Of a DNA stretch of 64,000 nucleotides, positions 43,643 through 55,693 are shown piece after piece. The stretch's first letter is position 1. The number at the start of each line of letters is the position of its first letter. This DNA comes from Bubalus kerabau (taxonomy: Eukaryota; Chordata; Mammalia; Artiodactyla; Bovidae): positions 36,366,501-36,430,500 of the forward strand of contig NC_073643.1 in the NCBI RefSeq assembly GCF_029407905.1, written 5' to 3'. The position numbers and the translations under genes are program-made. The notes under the pieces are model-generated. The model did no database searches. It was not told where the DNA came from and was given only the letters and a program-made list of their open reading frames with translations.

Positions 43643-43855
43643 TATTGTTGTTGTTTAGTTGCTAAGTAATACCGACTCTTTTGCTACCCCATGGACTGTA
43701 GCCTACCGGGCTCCTCTGTCCATGAGATTTCCCAGGCAAGAATATTGGGGTGGGTTGCCATTTCCTACTCTAGGGTATCATCCAGATCCAGGTATCTAAT
43801 CATTGTCTCCTGCATTGCAGGCAGATTCTTTACCCTGAGCCACCAGGGAAGCCCA
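43643..43855 (-). mobile_element. Bov-tA SINE with target duplication
   Basis: A TTG-rich tail, then the Bov-A body (CTACCCCATGGACTGTAGCC) and tRNA head (TGAGCCACCAGGGAAGCCC). CTAAGTAT on both sides (43635-43642 and 43856-43863) is an 8-bp duplication. Confidence 0.93.
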
Positions 43856-44129
43856 CTAAGTATATTAGTAATGCCTAAAATATACAAATTCAACGTTAGA
43901 CCAAATAAAGTTTTCAGAAAGACATTTACAAGAGCCTAAGATTTATCACTCATCTTCTTGGCTCAAATGTAATTGAGTACTCTGAGTATGAAGCAATAAA
44001 CTCCATTCCTATTTATCTTTAGGTGACTGGTCTTCACAGTCAGACTTTTGGGTACTGAGCCTCGATGAGTGATCCTTTTAAAACATGAGTCTGATAATGC
44101 CTCCCCTCTGTCAACCACCCCCTTCTCTA

Positions 44130-44390
44130 TGTCTTGGATTAAGAATTAGAGTCTTTATAATGGCCTACAAGACCCTGGATAATAGGCCCCTGGCTATTCT
44201 CTGAACTTACCCCTACTTCCCCTTGCTCACCTGACTTCAGGCATACTATTTCTGATCTATCAATCATAATCTGCCCCAGGGCCTTTGCACTTGTTTTCAC
44301 TACTGTTTTCCAAATGTAAGCATGACTCATTCCTGTACTTTTATATGTTCAAATATCACCTTTAAAGAGCCTACCTGGCAGTCCTAGATA
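44130..44390 (+). mobile_element. L2 remnant
   Basis: ATAATGGCCTACAAGACCCTGG, GGCCCCTGGCTATTCTCTG, CCAGGGCCTTTGCACTTG and TTCAAATATCACCTTTAAAGAG fit the L2 3' region clearly. Confidence 0.8.
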
Positions 44391-44399
44391 AAGTAGTAA

Positions 44400-44690
44400 T
44401 TATAGCAAAATGTGTTTTCCAGAAAGAGCCATACCAATAGTTCCTGTCCCACATGATCTTCCAGAAACTTGCCACTGCCCATCCGCCAACAGGTGGAGTC
44501 TGTTTTCCCTCTCCTTGGGTGGGACTTGTGAGTGCCTCAACAAATCGATTGTACTGGAAGTAATTCTGTGAATTTCCAAGGCTAGTTCATAAAAGGTAAT
44601 ACATTTCTTTGGATGCTCTCTGTTCCTAGACATTTGCCTTTGGAACTCAGCTACCATTTTTTTAGAAAAGAGTCTATGCACTTACTGTGT
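44400..44690 (+). mobile_element. Old mammalian LTR-like repeat, copy 2
   Basis: Compare CCAAGGCTAGTTCATAAAAGG here with CAAGGCCAAGTTATAAAAGG at 41550-41570, and AACAGGTGGAGTCTGTTTTCC with the text near 41455. The second half of the family is absent. Confidence 0.5.
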
Positions 44691-44707
44691 ACCTTTTCCA
44701 TCATTGT

Positions 44708-44710
44708 ATG

Positions 44711-44741
<31 letters not shown>
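44708..44741. repeat. (GT)n microsatellite
   Basis: About 15 uninterrupted GT units. Likely polymorphic between individuals. Confidence 0.95.
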
Positions 44742-44743
<2 letters not shown>

Positions 44744-45109
44744 AGCCAAATTGTTTCTCCAATTCACTAGTCTTAAGATCAATGAAACTGCTTATAGAAG
44801 CTCTGTTTGAGGACTCTCAATTGCCTGTGATCATAATCTATATTGCAAGGTCCTAGACTATAAGCTAGAACTTAAAGCTATAATGGAATTAAACCTGGGA
44901 GGAGAGGGTAGCCTCTTTTTGTCTAATGAGAGGGATTTGAATTACTGCAGCCAGAAGGAAGATTGTGGGCAGTTTTCAAAAATGGCCTTGGCAATATTTA
45001 TGGTCCCACATACTCATTCATAACTTTACCACTTCCCATTAAAAGGTGAGGTCTATTATCCTTTGGGTATAATCTGAGAAATATAGCATCCATAGAATAG
45101 AAATTATAA
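44742..45109. other. Single-copy stretch
   Basis: Nothing recognised. A+T-rich. Confidence 0.4.
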
Positions 45110-46540
45110 AGTTGTTGAAACATTGAAAAGGAACAAAAATAAAATGGGATATGTTTATGGATAGGAAGACCCCATGTTATACAAAGTATTCATTATACAT
45201 AAATTAATCTATACATTCAAAAAATTGTAATTACCATTTTAATATGTGGCACTTTTCATAAAACTGGCCAAGCTGGTTCTAAAATTCATACATGGGAGGA
45301 AATGACCACAAAAAACTAAGGAAATTATGAATAAGAATAGAGTAAGATTTAGAGGGAAATAATTTATACTGGGGTATATTAACATTATAAAGCTATGGCA
45401 GTTAAATATTGTGGAATTGGTACATGGATAGTTGGGATACCAACAAAACAGACTAGAGAATAAAGAGATACATACTCATGTACATATGCTACTTGACTTA
45501 TGATAAAGGTAGCCAGACAGAGCAGTGGGGAAATGAAGTGCTTTCAGTAAGCAGCACTGATACATTTGGTTATCTACAAAGGAAAAATTACATCAGAATT
45601 CTCCATTCCAGTTTCAGGTGGATTTTAGACCTAATTGTGTAAGTTAAACTAAAATTTTCAGAATAGGAGGATGTCTGAATGACCTCAGGGATTTCCTGAG
45701 ACGAGAAATCAAAGAAGGATTTTCTAAACAATACACAAAAATCACTATGAAGGAAAAAACTGGATAAAATTGATTATATTAAAATTCATAACTTCTCCTC
45801 ATCTAAGGACACCAAAAGCAAGATGCAAAGTAACTTACCCACTAAGAGAAAATATCTGCAGTGTATATAAACCCTCAAAGGATTAGCATCCAAACTACAT
45901 AAATAACTCCTTCCCATCACTAGTAATTAGCAAAATGCAAATTAAAATGAAATACTGTTCACAGACCACAAATTGGCAAAAATTTAATCAGTTAATATCA
46001 AATATGAGTGAGAATGTGGGGAAAAGAAAAAATTCAGACATGCTAGTGAGATTATAATAAAGTTGAACCACACATTGTAAATAAGCAGCATTTCTATTTC
46101 TAGGCACATATACACAAAGAACCATATCCAGGAATATTTGTAGAGGTGTTGTTTGCTATATGAAAGCATTAGAAACTATCTAAATGTTTATCAGCTGGAA
46201 GATGGAAAAACAAAATGTGGTTTGTTCATATAGTGGAATATTTTATAGCAGCTAAAATGAGTGAGTTAAATTAGACATGTAAACATGGATAAATTTCTAA
46301 AATATATTGAGTAAAAAAAAATCGTGTTGTAAAATGATCCACACAGAATGATCCACTTATGGAAAGTTTTAAAACATGCAAAATAATACTGTTGTTTATA
46401 ATATTGCATGTGTAATAAAAATATTAAAACAGACTTAGGAATGATAAAAAACAAAATCCATCTGGGGAAGGAGGGAGATAGAAATAGGGGTACTAGGGAG
46501 TCTCAAGCATGTTTGTGATGTTTCATTTCTCTAAAAGGAG
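45110..46540 (+). mobile_element. Old L1 (L1M-type), long decayed ORF2 stretch
   Basis: About 1.4 kb. CTGGCCAAGCTGGTTCTAAAATTC, AGCTATGGCAGTTAAATATTG, AATTGGTACATGGATAG, GATTTTAGACCTAATTGTG, GAATCAAAGAAGG-like text and CATATAGTGGAATATTTTATAG follow L1 ORF2 to 3' UTR order. All frames are closed. Confidence 0.8.
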
Positions 46541-47970
46541 AAAGAGGGCTATTTCAAATTAAGCTTTCTTTAAGTTTTGCTGTGGGTAAGTGGGCACCCA
46601 ATACATCATTCTCTATGCTTTTCTGTTGACATATTTTTTTTTAAAGCTTAATAAGAATCAGAAGCCTCAGTGTGTCCATATGGTTTATTGCCTTATTTGT
46701 GGATCTAGCTATACATTTGGTACACAACTTTTGCTGATAATGTTCAAAAGGTATGCATGGAATTCTCTTCTTACTGTTTTCCAAAGTCACATCTACACAT
46801 CATCAGCAAACCTCTTCATTTTTAAGTAAAATGAGCAATTAGGTTATTCTCCCCTTCTAGGGATAGGATTTTCTTTTAAATTTATCATCAGAAAATCCAC
46901 TTCCAAGGGGTCCAGTCTGCAGAAGAAAGATAAGATGTCAAGAGATTATCCCCCAAATTGCCTGAAGGCCAAAAAGAAAAGAAATACTTAGTATGCCTAC
47001 AATGGTTAGTAAGGCCAAGTTAAAAGCTTTCAATTTTCCAGCATGAGGAGGGAGATTCAATCATCAAAGGGGATGATCAAGACTTGAATTAGGACTGTAG
47101 AAATTTTTGGTCATTGAAAAGTATCTAAGAGGTCATTTTATAGTATTTCCATGTTGATTTCTACATCTGCATTCTACATCTCATTGTTCTAGGAGCAAGA
47201 GTAATACAGGACTGGGCTTGATTAGCTGGAAGTAGCAGTTGGAATTAGCTGGATTTCTAGTTGGGTTAGCTGGAAATAAAGTTTCATCTTATTTATTCAT
47301 TTTTAGATGAAAATCATAGATGTACTCTTTGATTGTATTCCCTAAAAGTAGACCCTAAGAAAAGGATTTAGATGAAGTTATTTTACTGGGAACAACACAG
47401 TGAGGGTGTAGGGGTGAGACCAAGGAAGGGGAGAAGGTCATCAGAGGGGGGTTAATGAGTGGGTTGATGTCCTGGGCCCCTGGGGCTACATTTTGCTGGA
47501 GACTCTGAGGGTCTGTATAGAAAACCCTTGAAATTGGCTTGGCAAATCATAAGGAAGCAGGAGTACTTTTTCATCAACTATTTAAGGATTATTCCTTGGG
47601 AAAATTAATTCCTTGTACCTTGCCCTGCCACCCTGTGAGCTTGTCAAGCAGACTCTTATAGGCCACAGAAAGCCCCAGGCTGAGTTCAGAAGCCAGCAGC
47701 ATACAGGGGAACTTAAGAAAATTTCAAGTGACATCTACCCTGACAGGGCCAAGGGGATCTGCTGACAGCATGTGACAAAGTTATCTATCACAGAGCCAGT
47801 ATTTGTGTTTTCCAGAACATAGGATGAGTATCACCAGTGGTTTAGGAGACAACTTTAGATGGTTTTGGGTCATGGCATTAAATAATATTTATCAAGTGAT
47901 GAGGGAGTTCTTCCCTTTCACTTTTGGTTCAACTTTTCTTATTATTCCAAGGCAAATGTTTCATTTTGCT
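46541..47970. other. Single-copy stretch
   Basis: A short tandem theme AGCTGGAA/AGCTGGAT recurs at 47224-47278. No gene seen. 47340-47640 has the style of an old repeat but cannot be assigned. Confidence 0.35.
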
Positions 47971-47972
47971 GC

Positions 47973-48703
47973 TGTTATGGACTGACTTGGGCTTCCCTGG
48001 TAGCTCAGCTGGTAAAGAATCCGCCTGCAATGCAGGAGATCCCAGTTCAATTCCTGAGTCGGGTAGATCCCCTGGAGAAGGAATAGGCTATCTACTCCAG
48101 TATCCTTGGGCTTCCCTGGTGGCTCAGATGGTAAAGAATCTGCCTGCAATGTAGGAGACCTGGGTTCAATCCCTGGGTTGGGAAGCCTCACCTGGAGGAG
48201 GTCACAGCAACCCACTCCATTATTCTTGCCTAGAGAACCCCCATGGACAGAGGAGCCTGGTGGACTACAGTCCATGGGGTTGCAAAGAGTCGTACATGAC
48301 TGAGCGACTAAGCACAGTACACATGGACTGAATTGAGTCCCTCCCAAGATCCTAATTTGAAGTCCTAACCCCCAGTAATCTCAGAATGTGACTAAATTTG
48401 GAAATAGGATCATTAAAGTTAAATAAGTTAAATGAGATCCTCAGGGTGGGCCCTGATTCAATGTGACTAGTGTCCTTATAAGAGAAGGGGATTTGCACAC
48501 ACTCATAAGTACAGAGGGAAGACCAGGTACAGACACAAGGGGAGGGCCATGTAGAAGCCAAGACAGGTGTCAGAAGAAATCAACCTGCCAACACCTTGAC
48601 CTTGGACCCCCAGCCTCCAGAATTGTGAGAAAATGAATTTCTGTTGTTTAATCCCTCCAGGCTTTGATACTTTGTTATGGCAACCCAGCAAAGTAATGCA
48701 GTC
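47973..48703 (+). mobile_element. MLT1-like (MaLR) LTR, split by a SINE
   Basis: The LTR starts TGTTATGGACTGA (47973-47985), is cut by a Bov-tA and resumes ATGGACTGAATTGAGTCCC. It then shows CTAACCCCCAGTAATCTCAG, GGTGGGCCCTGATTCAATG, AGCCTCCAGAATTGTGAG, AATTTCTGTTGTTTAATCCC and TTTGTTATGGCAACCCAGC in the right order. No internal retroviral-like genes accompany it, so it is a solitary LTR. Confidence 0.85.
47986..48322 (+). mobile_element. Bov-tA SINE with two heads, nested in the LTR
   Basis: Two tRNA-Glu-like heads in tandem (GGCTTCCCTGGTAGCTCAGC at 47990 and GGCTTCCCTGGTGGCTCAG at 48109) precede one Bov-A body. ATGGACTGA is present on both sides (47977-47985 and 48323-48331), so the dimeric-head form was inserted as a unit. 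Confidence 0.95.
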
Positions 48704-49009
48704 ATGATGGCTTTAATCCATCTGCAGCAGTTGCTAGCTTTGGGTTGAGGAGCATCAGCCTCGGGCTCAGAATGTTTACTAATGACTGCAATTGGATAAA
48801 ATGTGCAAGCATTGTCCTGTTCTCATTGATTTATTTTTTACAGTTACCCTCAATCTGTGACAAGTGGTACTATTTATCAGCAACAATGTAAAGTTTCCTT
48901 TTTAAATGCATGTATTTAATCTTCAAAGCCAATGTAAAGAACAACATGAAGCAAACAACAGAACCGTAAAGATAGTATGAAATGGCTCAAGTCTGGGAAA
49001 TTCTGTGAG

Positions 49010-49190
49010 CTCTGGAGCAGCATGTTCTGATGGATGGAAAGAGTGTGACCTTGCGTAGATCACCTAACCCCTCTGAGCTTTGGTTCCCCTGATATTGACC
49101 TCTTAAAGTAGCTGGGAAATTCAAATGAAATGTTTGTCAAGCAACAAGCACTCTGCCTAGAAGTAATAAAAAAAAATCAATAAATGTTGG
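49010..49190 (+). mobile_element. MIR SINE remnant
   Basis: AGAGTGTGACCTTGCGTAGATC, CCCCTCTGAGCTTTGGTTCC and ATCAATAAATGTTGG are MIR core and tail. Confidence 0.7.
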
Positions 49191-52100
49191 TTCTCTCCCC
49201 TTGAAATACGTATAAGTAAATAAGAGATCTTTTAATAGGCCTTTAGAAAGCTATTGATTAGGTAATAGAACCCTGCCAATCAGGTGTTAATCAAATCTAG
49301 TATAGCTTTCTTTAGAAAATTCCCTTTTTTATAATTTTGTCCCATCCTGAGAAACTGGGTCCTTTTCATATGTTTGGAACTGTTCAGCCCATCTTATCTG
49401 GACTTTGGGAAGATCATGTGAGGTAGTAGCTTTGGAAGTGCATTGGGAAGTCTTCACACAGATGGAGTGACAGTGGGGTTTCCACCTAATCCCACTGCGG
49501 CTGTGTGAATTGATTTGTGCATCTTGGTTGCATTTGACATGAACTGCAATACTTTAAAACTACTTTTTTCCTATGGCTTTTTCTTTTAATATGCAAAATG
49601 TTCACAAGTTTCTTATCCAAATAGTAGAGCATTGGGGGCCTCACAAGGGCCGGCGGTTTTCAGTAGAGAAAAATCCATCATCTCAGAATTCCTGAGACCT
49701 TTATGAGAGGAGGTGGTGAGTCAGTGTTCTTAAACAGTGCAGGTGCCAGTTCTGAGTACAGTGTCCTGTATCTTTCATGGGGAAAAAAGAGCAACATGGA
49801 AATCCCCAAAGTATGAGCTATTACGGGATTTCTTTCTGTTGTTAGGATATTTTAAGCTTTTTTTAAAAAAGTAGGTTTGGCATTGTGTCCTGAAAAACCC
49901 TTACCTGTCAGTAGACTCTTCAGGAATGTTGTCTCCTGTCACTTCCAAGAGATGCCATCCTTTCATGAATATGCCACGTCTAGAGAATACGGGGAAGGGT
50001 GGCCCTGGGAAAAAGCGAAGAGGTAGAGCCAAGGTGAGAAAAGAATATAAATAATAGAGTCCTGTCTGGCCCTAGCTTATTCTTGAAATTAATCAAGTCC
50101 TGCCAAATGGTAGATTCCTGAGCAAAAGAAACGAACAGTTAGAAAAAGTCTCTACCCTCTTGTAACACATTCTAGTTCAGGATTTTAATCTCTTCCTGCG
50201 CCACAAATTCTATGGTGGTTTGGTAGAGTCTAGAGATCCCTTCTCAGAATAGTGTTTTCAAATATAGAAAATAAAAATACACAGAATTCAAAGAAAAGCA
50301 ATTATATTGAAAGTCAGTAACTTGCGCTGTACTTGACCCCTATTACTGCACACTCTCTTAGCTGTAGGCTACTTTAAATAACTGAGATAATTATCTCAGC
50401 CATCACATGTATTTGAAGTTATCTGGTCTTTATTCCTAGACTGCATGCCTGTCCTTATTACAGAAGGCCATGCAACCTTATAGAGAGTTAAGAATTGTTG
50501 TGTGAACTATGTATTCTTAGACACTTTTAACAAGCAATAGTCTTGCTTGTTAGTCTTGCTTGTCAGTCTTTCTACATATTGATTAACACTGAAGTGAGAA
50601 TTACCAGAATGCAAGAAGCTGTCTGAGTCACCAGCATAAGAAACCGTGGTTTCACTGGTAGCTGAATGACAGCCAAGCATAGAGTTGCTCTATAATCAGC
50701 CATTTTGTGAGCATCTGTATCCAGGAAGACTCTATCACATGTCACCTAGCTGCAAGCCCGTTGACGACCATAATTTCTAAGCAGTGGGCATAAATGCTAT
50801 TTTAAGATATTGTCAACAACTGTAATGTCATGGGAAACATACCTGCAATTTCTTGCTGCTAACAAGTCACAGGCACTGCTACACATTCAGTTTGCTGTCT
50901 GTACTTATAATTAAAAGAAACGTTAAATTTCAGTTAAAGGGCAGTAAAAATAAGGATATGATTATTTTGTTGTCCAAGGACTCCTAGACTCCCAGTTTGA
51001 CTCTAGGAAAGAATCCCTGTGGGAAGGCAGGTAATAAGTACATAATAACATGCCAACTGATGATAAATATTATAGAGGAAAATAGCTCAAAGTAAGGGAG
51101 AAAGAGACAGCCAAGCATGTGGAGGGGGATGAGCCACTCTTACCTTAGGACTGACATTCTAGGATAACATTTGAACAGTGATCTGAAAGGATAATGAAAG
51201 TGAGCCCTGTGACCATGTGTAGAAAGAATGTTCTAGGTAGAGGAAGCCCCAAATGTGATCCTACCTCTTAGGGTGTTGTTGATTGTATTAGTGAAAGTTC
51301 AGTCAGGAAAGCAGAACCCCTATGAATACTTTGAAATAAGGGCTTTATTATAGGAATGAGACTTTTCATATTTGTGGGAGCAGCTGGGTAAGTAAAAGTC
51401 TGGCAAGGAGTATTGCCTGTCAGGGCAGAGTCACTAACCAGCCTGGTGTAGGGAATAAGTTGGAGCTGCCATGAGGATCTGAGCTAGGATCCAGGTGTGT
51501 GTCCAGATGCTGGGATGGGATTACAGAGAAGAGCTAGCAAAGAAGTCCACAGGAGTCTATAGCCCATGCGTACATATCCCCTACCTCTGAGTGTCCACAA
51601 ACGAGCATGTGGAGTTGGACCTGGGGCGGCTGTCAGTCAGTAACCAAGAAAAGCTAGGTGTATGGCAGAGGAGAGTGAGAAACACCTGGAGTCTTCTAGA
51701 CTCATCTGTATTTGTCCTTCTCCGTATTTGACTGGAAAGACCTCCAAAGAGTAGTGGCCACTTTTGTTCTTCCGCCTTCCAGATCTTGCTCAAATTCCTC
51801 TCTGGCCAACTCTGACCGAGAACCATTTAGGGAAGAGGATTCTGTGAAAATTAATTCCGGCTTAATCAAGTTGCCAAGATGCAGACTCCCAGATCTGTCA
51901 GTGTCAGGGCTGTAGCTTATAAGGGCAAGGTGGGAAGCCCCCGGATGGTTTTGCGTAGAGACATGTGTGCTCAAAGTTATAAAAATCTTTCTATTTGGAA
52001 CTACTAAGAACACTGTTTACTATGTGTTTTGCATTTATTTGAGAAATGCAGAAGGTTTTTCTTGTTTCTTTTTTATTTTAACAAGGGTAACCCCAGTCTG

Positions 52101-52220
52101 AAGTGACTGTGTCTGCACAAAACTCTGAAATTCTGAATTTTCTTAAAGCTTAGAGGAGCAGAGAGGTTGTTTTGAAGTAAAAGACCTATAGCTTAAAGAA
52201 ACTGAATCTATTAAAAGAAA
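49191..52220. other. Longest quiet stretch, about 3 kb
   Basis: No recent ruminant element is seen here. A 13-bp near-tandem pair TCTTGCTTGTTAG/TCTTGCTTGTCAG stands at 50541-50566. 51286-51560 may be an old repeat but is not assigned. Open frames near 51580-52010 on both strands overlap and show no domain. Confidence 0.4.
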
Positions 52221-52224
52221 AAAG

Positions 52225-52650
52225 AAAAGGCTGATATAGCCACTATGGAAAACAGTATGGAGGTTCCTCAAAAAATTAAAAATAGAGCTACTATATGGTC
52301 CAGCATTCCAATTCTGGCTATATAGCCAAAAGAAATGAAATCACTATGCAGAATAAATACCTGCACACTCATGTTCATTGCAGCATTATTTATAGTAGCT
52401 AAGGTATGAAAGCGACCTAAGTGTCCATCAACAGATGGATGGATAAAGAAAATGTGCATATATCTGTACCTGTGTCCACACAATGGAAAGCTCTTTAACC
52501 ACTAAAAAAAAGAAGGAAGTTTTGCCATTTGCCACCACATAGATAGACCTTGAGGGCGTTATGCTAAGTGAAATAAGTCAGAGAAAGATAAATACTACAT
52601 GATCTCACTTTAGGTATTTTTTTAAATGTAAATAAAAAATTAAAATATAT
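52225..52650 (+). mobile_element. L1 ORF2 end fragment
   Basis: ATAGCCACTATGGAAAACAG, AATAGAGCTACTATATGGTCC, GTTCATTGCAGCATTATTTA, TCCATCAACAGATGGATGG and GTCAGAGAAAGATAAATAC are the usual L1 words in order. Confidence 0.88.
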
Positions 52651-52654
52651 TTAG

Positions 52655-53180
52655 TACCTTCTGTGTACCCAGTACTAGGACACTATTCTATTGTATTCAT
52701 GTTGTATTTATCTTGAACAAAGTAGACAAAAATTGCTGCCCTTATGGAGCTAATACTTGAGTGGGTGAGAGAATAGCATTTTTTTAAATGTTACACAGTA
52801 TTTCTAAATGCTTTGGAAAAAATAAAGCAGAGTAGAGCAATCAGGAGTCCTGAGGAAGGTTAGGGAGACATAATGCAGAATTAAATATGTTGGTCAGGTG
52901 GTGGGGGCTCTTTAAGACAGTGAGATGTTAGCAAAGCCTTGGAGGAGACATGAAATGAGCTGTGTGACTGGGGCAGAGGGAAGAGCTAAGGCACAGGCTG
53001 TAAGGCAGGCACCTGCCTAGGATGTTCAAGAGAGAGCAAGGAGTGAACCAGAAAAGAAATTGAGGTCAGAAGGCACAACATGGTCAGAAGCCTTGAGCCT
53101 TGACACCCCTGTAAGGACTGTAGCTTTTACCCTGAGTGAAGCAGGGAAGTACTGCAGAATTTGGAGCAGCAGAATAACAG
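52655..53180 (-). mobile_element. L2 3' region
   Basis: TACCTTCTGTGTACCCAGTAC, GCTGCCCTTATGGAGCTAATAC, GGTTAGGGAGACATAATGCAG-type text, ATGGTCAGAAGCCTTGAGCC and GTAAGGACTGTAGCTTTTAC follow the L2 3' UTR read backwards. Confidence 0.7.
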
Positions 53181-55690
53181 GACAGCGACTGTTGACATGT
53201 TTTAGGAATTTTCACCCTGTGAATTCACTTTTATGTATTACATTTTGGAGCTAAAAGGAAGAAGTAACCTGAGCTCATGATTGTTTCCAAAGCCATATAA
53301 GAAGACTTAAATCTCTCTAAAAGGAATAGTAGGAATAGAAGAGGAAAAATAAGACAGCTAAGTCCACAATATCAATCTTAATGCCTTCATCATACTCAGG
53401 AAATGAAACTGAACTGAACTGAGGGCACGCTTCAGATTCCTGGAAAGTATTTCAAATGGGCTGAAGCATTCTTGTTGCGAGATCCTTTGGGGTTTGGAGT
53501 TAGCCCAGTCTTGGTTTTTGTGAGCCCAGAAATACCAACTGGGACTTCCCAAAGTACACTTGATGTTGATGAATGATAAAAAGGTCTCTCTGTTCTGTTC
53601 CTATGAGTAAAAGGAAAATCCCCCATCTTCAGGTGCTATGATCTGTGGATTGGTTGTAGTTTGTCATGAAAGAGAAGGTCACAGTAGAAAAAGATACCAG
53701 TTCTTATGATAACCAGTTTAAATGGATCTAACCCAAGAGTCAGCCTACAGTCCTTATTCTACCGAATCTATATAGTGCTTGAGCCCAACCATTAAATTAC
53801 AGCAGTTACTTCTCAAGTTGGTCACAACATTAGATTCTTCATGATGAAAGCAACTCAAAGAATGACCTGAAAAAAGAAAAAAAGAAAAAAAAAAAAAAAA
53901 AAACCTCCCCAGAAAGTCACTTTCCAGCCCTCCACACCATCATTCTTAATTCAGGGCTAAAAAATTCACCATAAACTTCTTTTATATGCAAGAAGGTGAA
54001 ACCTACCATTGAATGCAGGTAAAAAGTAGAGTAAAAATACCATTTGGGAAGGCGGTTGAAGAGAGATTGCCCAATACTTGGAATCCACTTTGAGGCTGAG
54101 TCTCATCATATATACAGAAATCATATGCAGTCCATGCCCTGAGGCCCTGTGATGAAATCCCCTGTGGAGTAAACAAAAAAAGAATAAGCATCAAGACCCA
54201 ACAGGACTGACTCGACTGGAGTCAGGGGAGGACTGGCAAACACAGCAAAAATCATAATACAGGTCACAAATTCCTCCCTAAGGCTGCCAGTTTCCAAAAG
54301 TATAGCCAGAGCACATCAGCATGTTGAAAGACAAGGATGAGAGACTCAAACAATAAGACCTTATTTTAAAGGCATGGCCACCTTCCGCAGCTCACCTACA
54401 GAGGTGCCACGGATGGTGAGGAAAACCAAGGTCTTCTACAGGGAAAGTGAGAAGTCAAAAACATTGCCATGGTAATTTAAAATAATACTCATTATCTTTC
54501 CAAATTTTTAAAGAAATATGAAAATAGGCCCTGATTAGCTAAAGATTTACAAACCCAGGCCAAATTCCAATAGTCTCAGCTCCTTCCAGCCAGCTCCAGG
54601 AAGCTGATGTACCAGATTTTGGGAAAGGAGCCTAAAGAGCTGGTTTGGGGGTTACTTGCAGCATGGAGTTCACGTGACCTGGTTCTTTAAGAGTCAAAGC
54701 CTCATGACTGGCATTTATTTACCTGGGCCTTATTGTTGGATGATAAATTGCCTATTATATTCCTTTCCCAGGAAAGGCAAACTTTTTCCTCATTAATTCT
54801 TGAAGTGAGAGTTGCTTCCTCACTGATTTGGTCTGGAGACTGATAGAAACACCATCTGGACAAACAATAAGCTTTGTTCTGCAGGGAGAACTCCTCCAGG
54901 AAACTCTCCAGACCTCAGTGAGGATATGAGAACCAAGGCTCTGGAATTCAGCTGTGGGGCAACAAACCCAGGGCCCTGAACACGAAGAATGTCCCAAAGG
55001 ATGTCCCACCTCCTGTACTCACACTGGTGGGACTAGGGGAGGCCGTTACTGGCCAGGACACTTCTTTACATGCAAGGAGGAACCCCTGCCACCTCCAGCA
55101 GACGCAGTGACAGCATCTTTCCTCTTGAACTTGGTGGTCATTTTTTGAAATCTCCTTAGAACTTCAGTTGAGTTGGAGAAAATATCCCCATGAAAAAAAC
55201 ATGCAGATTGGAATTCCATGAACAGAAGTTGCTGATTTGAATTTGAGGCCCATGCCAAACACACACACCTTCATAAAGCAACATCAACCCAGCTATAAGC
55301 AAAAACACAAACACCTAAGAGAAGAGAACTCTTCCAGGTAGAACTTAAATGTGCCTCTATGCTGACCCACAGCCTCTTCCCCTGATAGGTGATGAACATG
55401 GCTCCACTTAGAGGGTCTTCAAGTGATTCTCAAGTCATGGTAAAGGGATTGAACAGCACCCTCAGTGCAATTTGCTTAAGCCTCACTTGTGGAAAAGAGC
55501 AACCTTGACTGTAAGCAGAGTAAAATAAGATAGGGGCGCAACCTCTGGCCTTGTTTTATGAACTCTCAGCTTTTTTTCTTTATATGTTTTTGTTGATTTT
55601 TATTTTAGCACTTGACCCAAAGATAAGAGCTCCTCTGGCCTAGTGTTGTCAGCCTGCTTTTTCCAAAGAAATTGTTCATTTTATTAAAAA
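53181..55690. other. Single-copy stretch
   Basis: A-rich tract at 53870-53903 (interrupted A run) without a recognisable retrocopy upstream. CTGAACTGAACTGAG at 53407-53421 resembles an isolated BovB tail, but no BovB body is attached. No gene identified. Confidence 0.4.
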
Positions 55691-55693
55691 CCT

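Noticed and set aside
53407..53421. BovB or Bov-A insertion, from CTGAACTGAACTGAG
   Set aside because: Only the tail-like pentamer repeats are present, with no BovB body. Too short to call.
53870..53903. Poly(A) tail of a retrocopy
   Set aside because: No polyadenylation signal, no matching flanking repeat and no recognisable mRNA-like sequence upstream.
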